Below, piece by piece: positions 1 through 8,654 of a DNA stretch of 64,000 bases. The position numbers and the translations under genes were made by a program. Numbering within the stretch: the first letter of the stretch is position 1; the number at the start of each line of letters is the position of its first letter. Under the pieces are notes generated by a model. That model saw only the letters and a program-made list of their open reading frames with translations. It made no database searches and was not told the DNA's origin. Origin of the DNA: Niabella ginsenosidivorans (GTDB lineage Bacteria; Bacteroidota; Bacteroidia; Chitinophagales; Chitinophagaceae); the NCBI RefSeq assembly GCF_001654455.1, contig NZ_CP015772.1, positions 1,984,001 through 2,048,000 on the forward strand, in the 5' to 3' direction.

Positions 1-797
1 CCGGCTTTTTGGTAAAGCGGTACATCATGGTAAATCCATATAAGGCCCAGGCCTGTCCGCGTGCCCATGCTGATTCATCGGCATACCCCTGGTGGGTCAC
101 CCGTTTCAGTACACGCCCGGTAGCGGTATCATAATCCACTACATGATAGCTGCTGCCGTCCGGACGAAAATGATTCTTTAAAGTAGTATTTGCATGGTTC
201 TCTGCAATTTCGGCCAGGCGCTTGCTGCCGCCGTTTTTAGCAGCCCATTCCAGCAGTTCCAGGTTCATCATATTATCAATGATCACCGGTGCATTGAATT
301 GCCGGCTTTTATTCCAGGACTGGATAGCGTGCATGCCCGGCCGGTACCGCTTTGTAGCTGTTTCAGCGGCAGTAAGCACTACCTGTTTGTACTGCGGATC
401 TCCCGTAATTGCATAAGCGGTTCCAAAACTGCAGAAGATCATAAAACCGATATCATGGTTGCCGGTATAATATTTCATTGGTTCTTCAATAGCTAATTTC
501 TCCCTTGCTGCGGCAAGGAGCTCCCTATCGCCGGTGGCTTTATAGATCAGCCACAGGGTGCCGGGGTAAAAGCCGCTTGTCCACCAGTCAACGCCGGATA
601 CTTGCAGCTGATCCTTTGCGGGATCATAGTACCGCGGCATTTTATCTGCCGGCACATTTTTCATCAGCATTTTATATTGGGCGGCTGCAAATGCTTCATT
701 GTTCTTAATAAGCCTGCGCATATCCTTCTGTGCCCATGTGGGTAAGGACGCCACCAGCAATCCGATTGCCATTCCAAAGAAAAAGATCCGTTTCATA
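1..797 (-). CDS. Glycoside hydrolase family 88 (unsaturated glucuronyl hydrolase-like), 3' end beyond window
   Basis: Partial gene read leftward from ATG at 795-797; the C-terminal part lies outside the window. The protein opens with a signal peptide ending near the sequence TWAQ, so it is exported, probably to the periplasm. Family features visible are WWTSGFYPGTLW, NHDIGF and IDNMMN in the first half (the acidic residues in the last two are the likely catalytic positions) and YADESAWARGQAWALYGF, a block typical of GH88/GH105 (alpha/alpha)6-barrel enzymes. Such enzymes remove unsaturated uronic acid from oligosaccharides released by polysaccharide lyases. Family call is firm; the exact substrate and the GH88 versus GH105 split are not certain. 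No polysaccharide-utilisation partner is visible on this side. Confidence 0.85.
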
Positions 798-1021
798 AGA
801 GAAATCGTTTATCATTTTAATTAAACGGCCAAAATAGGGAAAATAAAAAGGCGGAACAACAGTTACGGGTGCTTATTATTTTATGGAATGAATAATTCCG
901 CCATGGAAACGATTGCACAGGTTTGTTTTGCAAAGGCTGATGCTAAAGTGAGCCAGGGTGCTGGTGGGGGTATAAATCCCGAACCCTGCAATGACACAAA
1001 CAGTTTTTTGCTTATATTGCT

Positions 1022-1039
1022 GTTTGAATTTTGCAAATA
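1022..1039 (+). promoter_or_regulatory. 18-bp motif upstream of the AraC gene (copy 1)
   Basis: GTTTGAATTTTGCAAATA lies 10 bases before the start codon of the AraC-type gene. An identical 18-mer recurs at 1996-2013, upstream of the next gene. An exact repeat in both leader regions suggests either a binding site of the regulator or a shared promoter core (the TTTG/TTTGCA element resembles Bacteroidota -7 boxes). Function is inferred. Confidence 0.5.
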
Positions 1040-1049
1040 ACAGCATTAC

Positions 1050-1988
1050 ATGAAGCGCATTGGAACCACCTCGCTTGAACAGTTCTATGAAGAAACTGCC
1101 GCACAAACCGGAACCGAGATAAGTACGTTGTTGCCACCGGGCATCAGCAAAGAGATCGGGCATTTTAATATTTTTAACATTGCGGCCACTATAGAAGCGG
1201 TAAAGCAAAGAAAGCAAATGCCGTACAACCGGAGGGCTTATTATAAGATCAGCCTTATACGGGGCAGGAACCGGGCGGAATATGCGGATAAGGTTATAGA
1301 GATAACAGGCAACGCCTTGTTATTTGCCACGCCAAAAGTACCGTATCACTGGGTGCCGCAGGATCCGCATCAATCCGGGCATTTTTGTGTATTTACCGAT
1401 GCCTTTCTTGTAAAGAACAAGACCGGCATGGTGCCGGATGACCTGCCCCTCTTTCAGCCGGGCGGTTATCCCGTTTTTGAAATTACGGATAAACAAGCGG
1501 CGGAGCTGGGAGCGATCTTTGAGAAAATGAAAAAAGAGATCGCTTCAGATTATGCCTTTAAATACGATCTGCTGCGCAATTATGTTTTAGAGCTTATCCA
1601 TTACGGGCAAAAGCTGCAACCCGGTACAGCGCAGGTGGTTACCCCAAATGCAGCGGCCCGTGTTACGGCGCTGTTCATTGAATTGCTGGAACGGCAGTTT
1701 CCTATAGAGTCCCCGCAGCAGCGGCTTCAGTTGCGAACGGCAAAGGATTATGCCGACCGGCTGGCCATTCATGTAAATCATCTGAATAAGGTATTAAAAG
1801 AAAATACGGGCAAAACAACTACTGCTATGATCAGCAACCGGATTCTGCAGGAAGCAAAAATTTTATTAAGGCAAACCGATTGGACGATTTCCGAAATTGC
1901 CTACAGCCTCGGTTTTGAGGAAGTGGCCCATTTTTCCAATTTCTTTAAAAAGCAGACGGCGCTTACACCGGTCTTTTTCCGTTCCTGA
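1050..1988 (+). CDS. AraC-family transcriptional regulator
   Basis: 312-aa cytoplasmic DNA-binding protein. The last about 100 residues form the AraC double helix-turn-helix: the first helix pair around KDYADRLAIHVNHLNKVLKE and the second around TISEIAYSLGFEEVAHFSNF, followed by FKKQTALTP, the usual family ending (normally TPxxyR). The N-terminal 190 residues are a cupin-like sensory half of the sort found in Bacteroidota AraC regulators; the ligand is unknown. The gene is followed after 89 bases by a short-chain dehydrogenase on the same strand, and both leaders contain the same 18-bp sequence, so it probably regulates itself and that enzyme. The start ATG follows the motif closely, giving a very short leader. 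Confidence 0.9.
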   Translation: MKRIGTTSLEQFYEETAAQTGTEISTLLPPGISKEIGHFNIFNIAATIEAVKQRKQMPYNRRAYYKISLIRGRNRAEYADKVIEITGNALLFATPKVPYHWVPQDPHQSGHFCVFTDAFLVKNKTGMVPDDLPLFQPGGYPVFEITDKQAAELGAIFEKMKKEIASDYAFKYDLLRNYVLELIHYGQKLQPGTAQVVTPNAAARVTALFIELLERQFPIESPQQRLQLRTAKDYADRLAIHVNHLNKVLKENTGKTTTAMISNRILQEAKILLRQTDWTISEIAYSLGFEEVAHFSNFFKKQTALTPVFFRS

Positions 1989-1995
1989 ACGGTTG

Positions 1996-2013
1996 GTTTG
2001 AATTTTGCAAATA
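1996..2013 (+). promoter_or_regulatory. 18-bp motif upstream of the dehydrogenase gene (copy 2)
   Basis: Exact second copy of GTTTGAATTTTGCAAATA, 64 bases before the dehydrogenase start and just after the AraC stop codon. A related TTTGCAATAAC follows at about 2024. Likely a regulator site or promoter element shared with the AraC gene; inferred from the repeat only. Confidence 0.5.
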
Positions 2014-2077
2014 TTGGATTGATGTTTGCAATAACTGTTACTCGTAATAAACTCAATTTTGCGGTATTAAAATAATA

Positions 2078-2848
2078 ATGAACATGAGCACAAAAAACAA
2101 AATTGCAATAGTAACCGGCGGCAGCCGGGGTTTGGGCAAAAATATGGCCATCAGCCTGGCTAAAAAGGGTATTGATGTAATACTGACTTATAACAGCAAC
2201 AAAGCAGCGGCAGATGAAACCGTTGCAGAGATCCGGGCGCTGGGGCAGCAGGCGGTTGCTTTTCAGCTGGACACCCGCGTAATAAGCAGTTTTGACGATT
2301 TTATTAGACAGGTGACTGCTCATCTGCAGGAGCAGAACGGCAGTCCGGACTTTGATTTTCTGGTCAACAATGCCGGCACAGCGTTGTATGCAACGGTTGG
2401 CGAAACCACCGAAGCGCAACTGGATGATATCGTAAACATTCACTATAAAGGAGTGTTCTTCCTCATTCAAAAGGCTCTGCCGTTCATCAATGAGGGGGGT
2501 GGCATTGTAAATATTTCATCGGGCCTGTCGCGGATCATCTTACCGGGCCTTTCCGTATATGGCTCCATAAAGGCGGCAATAGAAGTGCTGACGCGCTACC
2601 TGGCCAGGGAATTAGGCCCACGGAAGATACGGGTAAATGTAGTGGCTCCTGGCGCCATAGAAACCGATTTCGGTGGCGGCCATACCCGCGATAATAAAGA
2701 GATCAATGCACAGATCGCAGCTGCCACGGCTTTAGGCCGTGTAGGTCTGCCGGATGATATCGGGGGGGTGGTAGCTTTCCTTTGCACGGAGGATGCCCGC
2801 TGGATCAACGGGCAGCGAATTGAGGTTTCAGGAGGGCAGGCGTTATAA
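2078..2848 (+). CDS. Short-chain dehydrogenase/reductase (SDR)
   Basis: 256-aa NAD(P)-dependent oxidoreductase of the classical SDR fold. Visible motifs in order: cofactor-binding TGGSRGLG near residue 14, NNAG near residue 92, catalytic Ser in NISSGLS, the YGSIK Tyr/Lys pair near residue 160, and PGAIETDFGGG after it. The C-terminal WINGQRIEVSGGQAL is the usual family end. Length is normal for the family. An Asn after TY (TYNSN) rather than an acidic residue at the end of strand 2 suggests NADP preference, though this is weak. Substrate cannot be told. ATG at 2078 and ATG at 2084 are both possible starts. It probably forms a regulatory pair with the AraC gene upstream. Confidence 0.9.
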   Translation: MNMSTKNKIAIVTGGSRGLGKNMAISLAKKGIDVILTYNSNKAAADETVAEIRALGQQAVAFQLDTRVISSFDDFIRQVTAHLQEQNGSPDFDFLVNNAGTALYATVGETTEAQLDDIVNIHYKGVFFLIQKALPFINEGGGIVNISSGLSRIILPGLSVYGSIKAAIEVLTRYLARELGPRKIRVNVVAPGAIETDFGGGHTRDNKEINAQIAAATALGRVGLPDDIGGVVAFLCTEDARWINGQRIEVSGGQAL

Positions 2849-2870
2849 AGGCATAAAAAACTCAGGAAAG

Positions 2871-2896
2871 GCCGGCAGTATGTTTGCCGGCTTTTT
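2871..2896 (+). terminator. Rho-independent terminator after the SDR gene
   Basis: GCCGGCA at 2871-2877 pairs with TGCCGGC at 2885-2891 around a 7-base loop and is followed by five T at 2892-2896. It lies 22 bases after the SDR stop codon. Confidence 0.8.
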
Positions 2897-3408
2897 AGTG
2901 CCGTTAGGAGAAGGTAATTATACCTGATATTTGCCAAAGCCAAAAGCGCAGGTGGGCGGTTGTCCGCACTATTCAGCACATTCTGCGGGAACATTTTAAC
3001 GGAGCTGTTACCGGAGCCTGCAAGGACTTCCGCAGATCTCGCAGACGGACGCAGAATAGGATTAAAATCTGCGGGAATACCAACAGCACGTACGCTTTTT
3101 TTGGTGCTTCCCGGAGATCAGGGGAATGTCCTGATCCTAAAATAACCCCTTTTAGGAATTTTTAAGTCTTTGATCTATGATCCCATTTTCCAAAACAGGT
3201 CGTATCTTTAATGTACATAATGCATCCTAATGACCCATAGAAGCATCAGGATGTCTCTACACGTGCATCTGGCAGCTACTACCATGGAATTTACCTTTCA
3301 GGCAACCTGTTGGCAAACGTATTGTACCCGGTCTTCCCAAACTTCTCTTTCAAATTAAAAAAATATTTCGTATATTGCTTCCAATGCTATCACACCAAAG
3401 ACCTGAAA
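2897..3408. other. Intergenic stretch without a recognised gene
   Basis: About 510 bases between the SDR terminator and the McrB-like gene. Around 2980-3080 there is degenerate repeated text built on TCTGCGGGAA and CGCAGA words (CTGCGGGAAC, CCGCAGATC, TCTGCGGGAAT), which resembles decayed interspersed repeats of Bacteroidota. Around 3355-3385 the sequence becomes A+T-rich (ATATTTCGTATATTGC) and may contain the promoter of the McrBC-like pair. Nothing else is supported. Confidence 0.4.
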
Positions 3409-3483
3409 ATGAAAAGCATAACACAACGGCTGCATTGGCAGGCCTTTGCCGGTCGCCGGAAAACCATAAATTTAGCCTCATAA
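3409..3483 (+). CDS. Possible 24-residue leader peptide before the McrB-like gene
   Basis: A short open frame runs from ATG at 3409 to TAA at 3481-3483, ending 10 bases before the TTG start of the McrB-like gene. The peptide is basic and would be too short for a folded enzyme. It could be a leader whose translation affects the next gene, or chance. There is no independent support beyond its position. Confidence 0.2.
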   Translation: MKSITQRLHWQAFAGRRKTINLAS

Positions 3484-3493
3484 AAAGAGTACA

Positions 3494-5371
3494 TTGACAA
3501 ACCTCATACCATTAAATATAACGGATACCGATATCCTCAAAGCCGTCCGGGACATCAACCCTTCTGCCATACCCCCAAGGCGGTTCTACACCAAGTATTA
3601 CCTGGTGGCAGATGGCAACAAATACCCGCCCAAATATGTGTTAAGCAACGCCAATCAATACGCCAACGGACTGGAACTGCCCCTCGATCTGTTCACTGCC
3701 CGGCAGGCGGTGGACTACTTAACCAAACTGGGTTTCCAGGTGGAAAAAAGGGAAGAAGTACCCAGTTATTTTGAAGAGCTGGAGCGCTTCCTGGAGCAGG
3801 CAAAAACAGAGGATCTCAAATACAGCAGTTATAATAAAAACTTCATTGGTTTGGAAGTACGGGTAAGTTTTGGACGGGCGCATAAGGCAAAAGTTCCCCG
3901 CATCGCATTTTTAAATAAAGCAAACAGCATCCAGGAATATATTTATCCTGCCTATTTTTTCTATGAGGAGCAGGGGTTATTGATACTGGCATACGGTGTT
4001 AATGAAACCCACGAACCACCCCATAACTGGGAGCTGCATAACCCTGTTACCATTTCAAAATATTTTGCAGAGCATGATTTGGGCAAGCCGCCTAATTATG
4101 GCAGTTCCTATGTGTATAAGGCGTATAATGCCAATAACCCGTTAAACCGGGATGAAATAGAAGAAGACTTGCTGGACATCATTGATATTTATAACGAAAT
4201 GCAGGAGGATACCGATATGCCTACCAACACCAACGAAACCGCGCAACAGGAATTCCGGCTATCTGCTTTTTTAGAAGCGCTCAATGCAACCGGGCTCAGC
4301 TTTCATCCTTCGCTGGTCACCCGGTTTGTAGGTTCTTTACTGGCCAAGCCCTTCGTCATCCTTACCGGGCTTTCGGGATCCGGGAAGACCAAACTGGCGC
4401 AGGCTTTTGTACAATGGATTTGTAAGAACGCGCAGCAATACAGCGTGGTGCCGGTAGGAGCCGACTGGACGAACCGGGAACCGCTGCTGGGCTATCCCAA
4501 CGCGCTGGACGCGCAGGACTATGTAAAGCCGGATAACGGCGCGCTGGATCTGCTGCTGAATGCCAATGCGCATCCCGCCCAGCCTTATTTCCTGATCCTG
4601 GATGAAATGAACCTCAGCCATGTGGAGCGCTACTTTGCAGACTTTCTCAGCGTTATGGAATCGCAGGAAGCCATTCCCCTGCATGCGGGTGGTGCCCAAA
4701 AAAGATCGGGTGTGCCTGCTGCTATCAAATGGCCATCGAATTTATTTATCATTGGTACGGTGAATATCGACGAAACCACCAATATGTTCAGCCCCAAAGT
4801 GCTGGACCGGGCCAATACCATTGAGTTCCGGGTAACGGAGCGGGAGATGGCGGCTTTTCTCAACAACCCGTTCGGCGCGGATAAACAACCGCTAAACGCT
4901 GCGGGTGCTTCCATGGCAGAAAGCTTTCTGAAACTGTCGGGCATCAAAGCCATCCCCAATGATCATGCAGACCGGCAGCTGATCAATACCACCCTTATCA
5001 GCTTTTTTAAAGAGCTCAAAAAAGCCGGGGCGGAGTTTGGCTACCGTACCGCTACGGAGATCCTGCAACTCATTAACCAACTAGAAGTAATAGATAGCAC
5101 ACTATCCCTGAATAAAAAGCTGGACATTGCCCTTATGCAAAAGCTATTGCCCAAGCTGCACGGATCGCGCCGCAGGCTAACGCCCGTGCTCAGCACTTTA
5201 GGATCGCTTTGTTTTAATGGCAACGGCAATATAGAGCATGAAGTTTTTGAAGCCACCGGTTTTGATTTTGAAAAAGACGACCGGGTATTATACCCCCTGT
5301 CGCTGGAAAAAATAACCCGCATGTATAAAGGCGCTATCGATAACGGGTTCACCAGTTTTGCCGAAGCATAG
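3494..5371 (+). CDS. McrB-like AAA+ GTPase of a type IV (modification-dependent) restriction system
   Basis: 625-aa motor subunit. Residues 10-82 match the head domain seen at the N-terminus of ScoMcrA-type enzymes (YLVADGNKYPPKYVLS, then TKLGFQVE). Residues about 90-235 resemble the MrcB N-terminal domain (DUF3578), a candidate reader of modified DNA. The AAA+ domain carries Walker A GLSGSGKTK at 292-300, Walker B FLILDEMNLSHVERY at 367-380 and GTVNIDETT at 421-429, the McrB-type sensor. McrB proteins use GTP to drive DNA translocation and activate their nuclease partner. The start is TTG: an in-frame stop lies seven codons upstream and the first internal ATG would remove most of the protein. 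The nuclease partner follows after 6 bases. Confidence 0.88.
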   Translation: MTNLIPLNITDTDILKAVRDINPSAIPPRRFYTKYYLVADGNKYPPKYVLSNANQYANGLELPLDLFTARQAVDYLTKLGFQVEKREEVPSYFEELERFLEQAKTEDLKYSSYNKNFIGLEVRVSFGRAHKAKVPRIAFLNKANSIQEYIYPAYFFYEEQGLLILAYGVNETHEPPHNWELHNPVTISKYFAEHDLGKPPNYGSSYVYKAYNANNPLNRDEIEEDLLDIIDIYNEMQEDTDMPTNTNETAQQEFRLSAFLEALNATGLSFHPSLVTRFVGSLLAKPFVILTGLSGSGKTKLAQAFVQWICKNAQQYSVVPVGADWTNREPLLGYPNALDAQDYVKPDNGALDLLLNANAHPAQPYFLILDEMNLSHVERYFADFLSVMESQEAIPLHAGGAQKRSGVPAAIKWPSNLFIIGTVNIDETTNMFSPKVLDRANTIEFRVTEREMAAFLNNPFGADKQPLNAAGASMAESFLKLSGIKAIPNDHADRQLINTTLISFFKELKKAGAEFGYRTATEILQLINQLEVIDSTLSLNKKLDIALMQKLLPKLHGSRRRLTPVLSTLGSLCFNGNGNIEHEVFEATGFDFEKDDRVLYPLSLEKITRMYKGAIDNGFTSFAEA

Positions 5372-5377
5372 GAACAC

Positions 5378-7669
5378 ATGAAGGCTGAAACCTCCATAGA
5401 GATCAATTTAGATAGCATCGCAACCAGTCTGCGTTTGTATATCGATGCCCGTAAACCGCATACCCTGTTTGATGGGGAGGAAAGCGCTGCGGAAAACAAT
5501 GAGGCACGATATCAGCTGGTGGAAGGAGCCTTTTATGATTATGCGTTCAACAACCCGGATTACCAGTTGGGCGATGTGGGGGAGAGCATCATCACCCCGC
5601 ATAAAAGAAACCCGCATACGGGCACCCTGGCGCCCAATATTTTTACCGGTACCCTGACCATTCCTATATTGCACGTACATCACCCGGAGCCGTTGACGCA
5701 GATCGAGCTGGAAGTGCAATCCGTAAAAACCAGTTACCGCAATGATTACCGGGATATGCTGGAGTTTATTATGGAACAATGTACGGACCTCATCTTACAG
5801 TCCAACGCGCCGGTGGTGCATTCGCTGGAAGTGGATTATTCAGCCGACAGCCACACCCTGTACCAGCAATTTGCCTTTATACAATCCGTTATTGGTACGG
5901 GCGATTTTGCGGAGGCCATCCACCGCATTGTTACGGCACCCGTTACCCAATGGGCCGATGCGCCGGAGCTAAAGGATGTGCGCCGGGTGCGCCGTCTTTC
6001 CAATGCGCAGGTACAGGAGTTGCTAAAGGGCAGCAACCGCACGGAGCTCCTGGCAGGGCATGCATTGCGTAAAGCAGGCCTCACCACCATACCTCAAAAA
6101 ATTACCACAGTTGCTAAAACCGACACGGTGGATACACCAGAGAACCGTTTTGTAAAGCACGCGCTGGAAGTGTTCTTAAAATTCTGTACGGATGTACACA
6201 ATGCCGCTGCCGCACAAAGCAAGCTGTATAAGGAATCGTTCTTGCTCATCCGCACGCTGGAAGGTTTTTTGCACCATAGTTTTTTCACCAGCATTTCCGC
6301 ACCTACCACGCTCAGGCTCAATAGTCCGGTATTGCAGCGTAAGGAAGGCTATAGAGAAGTGCTGCGCACCTGGCTGCTGTTCCAGGTAGCGGCCAAGCTG
6401 GTATGGCAGGGTGGGGATGATGTGTACCGCGGTGGTAAAAAAGATGTAGCCACCTTGTATGAGTACTGGTTGTTCTTTAAACTGCTGTCCCTCTTTCGAT
6501 CCGTCTTTAAATTAAACGCGGAGGATATCCATCAGCTTATCGAAAAAACGGAGGACGGGTTAAACCTGCGGCTCAAACAGGGGCGGCATTATCCCATCCA
6601 GGGCGTGTACGATGCCGGTTCCCGCAAGCTGTCCATCCGCTTTAGCTACAACCGTACGTTTAGCGGGGTAAAGGATTATCCCCATGCCGGCAGCTATACC
6701 TCCCTTATGCGGCCGGATTATACGCTTTCCTTCTGGCCCGCAGGCATTACCGAGGCGGAGGCAGAGCAGCAGGAGCTCATCACCCATATTCATTTTGATG
6801 CCAAGTATAAAATTGATCACCTCAATAAATTTTTAGAGCCTTCTTCAGCGGCCGCGCTGATGCAGGAAAAAAAGGAGAACAATAAAGGCATTTATAAAAA
6901 TGCCGACCTGCTCAAAATGCATGCCTATAAAGATGCCATCCGGCGTACCGGCGGGGCCTATGTGCTGTACCCGGGGCATACCGCTTTAAGCCGGCAGGGC
7001 TTTCATGAAATTATACCCGGACTGGGGGCTTTCCCGGTGCGACCTTCCAAAACAGACGACGGCATTGGCGCCTTAAAAGCCTTTATCCTTGCTATTATCG
7101 ACCATTTTATCAACCGTACTTCCCAGCGGGAAAAATGGGCCTACCACACATTTGACGTTTTTAAAGAAAAGCCTGTACCGGGCCATGTACTACAGGAGCC
7201 GCTGCCGGAGCCTTATGGGCCCAACCGGGATCTGTTGCCGGATGATATTTTTGTGCTCATCGGTTATTATAAATCGGCGGAGCAACTGGAGTGGATCCAG
7301 AAACACCGGTTGTACAATTTCAGGACCGGCAGCGGGGCAGGGGCCTTGGTGCTGGACCGGGCAACCGTAAGCGCCCGGTACCTGCTGTTGCATACCTCGG
7401 GGCAGCAGCACTCCGGCCAGCTGTGGAAGATCGTCAGCAAAGGTCCCCGCATTTTTTCAAGGCAGGAGCTGGTGGACCGGGATTATCCTTCCCCCACGCA
7501 GGATCATTACCTAGTCATAAACCTGGAGCCCGTTACGGACCCGGAGTTCCACGCCCTGCAATGGAATTTTAAAGATCTGCCCAACTATGCCACCGGCCGT
7601 CCCTCCGCTTTTCCCTTTACCGCCACCCTGGCACAGCTCATGAAGGTGATCTACCACGGTAAGGACTAG
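5378..7669 (+). CDS. McrC-like DUF2357 PD-(D/E)XK nuclease with extra C-terminal domain
   Basis: 763-aa partner of the McrB-like GTPase. The N-terminal half fits the DUF2357 part of McrC relatives. The nuclease core is visible as RPDY near residue 446 and HIHFDAKYK near residues 469-477, giving the D...DxK pattern of PD-(D/E)XK nucleases; YKNADLLKMHAYKDAIR just after is the usual following helix. From about residue 620 there is an additional region (FVLIGYYKSAEQLEWI, FRTGSGAGALVL, LLLHTSGQ) that looks like a PUA/EVE-type reader of modified bases; this is inference from pattern only. It cuts DNA bearing modified bases when driven by the GTPase. Much longer than classical McrC (about 350 aa). 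Confidence 0.85.
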   Translation: MKAETSIEINLDSIATSLRLYIDARKPHTLFDGEESAAENNEARYQLVEGAFYDYAFNNPDYQLGDVGESIITPHKRNPHTGTLAPNIFTGTLTIPILHVHHPEPLTQIELEVQSVKTSYRNDYRDMLEFIMEQCTDLILQSNAPVVHSLEVDYSADSHTLYQQFAFIQSVIGTGDFAEAIHRIVTAPVTQWADAPELKDVRRVRRLSNAQVQELLKGSNRTELLAGHALRKAGLTTIPQKITTVAKTDTVDTPENRFVKHALEVFLKFCTDVHNAAAAQSKLYKESFLLIRTLEGFLHHSFFTSISAPTTLRLNSPVLQRKEGYREVLRTWLLFQVAAKLVWQGGDDVYRGGKKDVATLYEYWLFFKLLSLFRSVFKLNAEDIHQLIEKTEDGLNLRLKQGRHYPIQGVYDAGSRKLSIRFSYNRTFSGVKDYPHAGSYTSLMRPDYTLSFWPAGITEAEAEQQELITHIHFDAKYKIDHLNKFLEPSSAAALMQEKKENNKGIYKNADLLKMHAYKDAIRRTGGAYVLYPGHTALSRQGFHEIIPGLGAFPVRPSKTDDGIGALKAFILAIIDHFINRTSQREKWAYHTFDVFKEKPVPGHVLQEPLPEPYGPNRDLLPDDIFVLIGYYKSAEQLEWIQKHRLYNFRTGSGAGALVLDRATVSARYLLLHTSGQQHSGQLWKIVSKGPRIFSRQELVDRDYPSPTQDHYLVINLEPVTDPEFHALQWNFKDLPNYATGRPSAFPFTATLAQLMKVIYHGKD

Positions 7670-7701
7670 CCCTCTATAATTATCAGGGTGATCGTATGCT
7701 G

Positions 7702-7870
7702 TTTTTGGGCGTGCCCCCAGCCCGCTACACTAAGGCCAACGCACGGCTGGGGTCGGGCTATCCGCTGCTACTCCGCCGCAATACCCACCGCACAAAGGCT
7801 TCAGCGGGGTATCCGCTGCTATCCCTCACGCAGGCATCCGTGCTATAAACCCGGTTTGCGTTTAAAGAAG
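7702..7870 (+). repeat. Composite GC-rich interspersed repeat, copy A
   Basis: Opens with TTTTTGGGCGTGCCCCC, continues with GGTCGGGCTATCCGCTGCTA and CTCCGC, then GGTATCCGCTGCTATCCC and CTCACGC, and ends near AAACCCGGTTTGCGTTT. The same ordered blocks recur at 8655-8777 and 12125-12297 (same strand) and at 21604-21747 (opposite strand). It lies between the McrC-like gene and the decayed RAYT transposase gene. Confidence 0.85.
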
Positions 7871-7913
7871 AATGACTAATGCCCTCACCGTGTTCATTTT
7901 GACCGGGCCTAAC

Positions 7914-8458
7914 TCAATAAAACCTATCCTCCTTCCAATTAAAAGGATTTGTGATGATGTAATTGGAAATGCGGTTGTATTCCGCGCTGTTGCGGATGAT
8001 ATGATCGTAATAATTACGTTGCCATATTTTTTGTTGAGGCAAATAATCATTTGCCCCGGCAGATCGAAACCATTTCGTAACCCCGATTTTAAATCCACTT
8101 ACAATAGACCCGACAGATCGGGGAATAACCTTCTGGAACCGGTTTTCGGTCACCGCCGGTAGGGGTTGAAAATTTTCAATCCCTACCGGCGGTACAATAT
8201 TCGCATTTTTTATTTCAATAATCCCATGAATATGATTCGGCATTACGCCGTATCCGGAAAATGTGCCGGAATGGCCTGCCAACAATCCGCGGCAACAATG
8301 CCTGCATCATTTAATATCATTTGGCCTTCAGTAATCTGCCCAAGCAAATGCAGCCGGTCTTGTGTGCAAATTGTGATAAAATATAATCCCGCCTGCGCGT
8401 AATTATAACCCTTCAAACGTATGGATTGGCGATGGTGTCTTTGCGGATTATAGGTCAT
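7914..8458 (-). pseudogene. REP-associated tyrosine transposase (RAYT, IS200-like), frameshifted
   Basis: Read leftward from ATG at 8456-8458. The first frame gives a typical RAYT N-terminus (RQSIRLKGYNYAQAGLYFIT, then ICTQDRLHLLG) and stops after HFPDTA at 8243. The next frame carries on with GVMPNHIHGII, the HUH metal-binding motif of the Y1 transposase fold, and later NYYDHIIRNSAEYNRI and YIITNPFNW, the family C-terminus with the candidate catalytic tyrosine. Homologues have several residues between HFP and MPN that are missing here, so the break is a frameshift with a small deletion. RAYTs mobilise REP-type palindromes; this one sits between two copies of the composite repeat and contains a 42-bp palindrome. 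It is probably inactive. Confidence 0.85.
8152..8193. repeat. 42-bp palindrome inside the RAYT gene
   Basis: ACCGCCGGTAGGG at 8152-8164 pairs with CCCTACCGGCGGT at 8181-8193, and the inside TTGAAAATTTTCAA at 8166-8179 is itself self-complementary; only the 8165/8180 pair is G opposite T. The palindrome is in frame and encodes the loop segment IVPPVGIENFQPLPAV between the HUH motif and the C-terminal helices. Confidence 0.9.
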
Positions 8459-8654
8459 GGCATAGGTGTTTGCCTAAAGATACAAAAGACGCTGGTAATT
8501 TGCGAAAACACCATAGCCGCCACGGTGGGATTTTATCTCATTTCTATACCGCACCAAATAAACATGATTTTCCGCCGACAGGTTTTTGATGGTTTCCCTG
8601 CAGGTTATTCCTGCTTTATGATAGGCGCTGGCGTACAGTTAGCAGGGTAATGAT

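Noticed and set aside
1901-2470. Long minus-strand ORF opposite the AraC/SDR junction
   Set aside because: It is antisense to two well-supported genes and shows no domain.
2596-2994. Minus-strand ORF opposite the end of the SDR gene
   Set aside because: Antisense to the SDR coding region and crosses the terminator hairpin.
7190-7572. Open frames in other phases inside the McrC-like gene
   Set aside because: GC-rich codon use of the real gene leaves few stops in other frames; no motifs.
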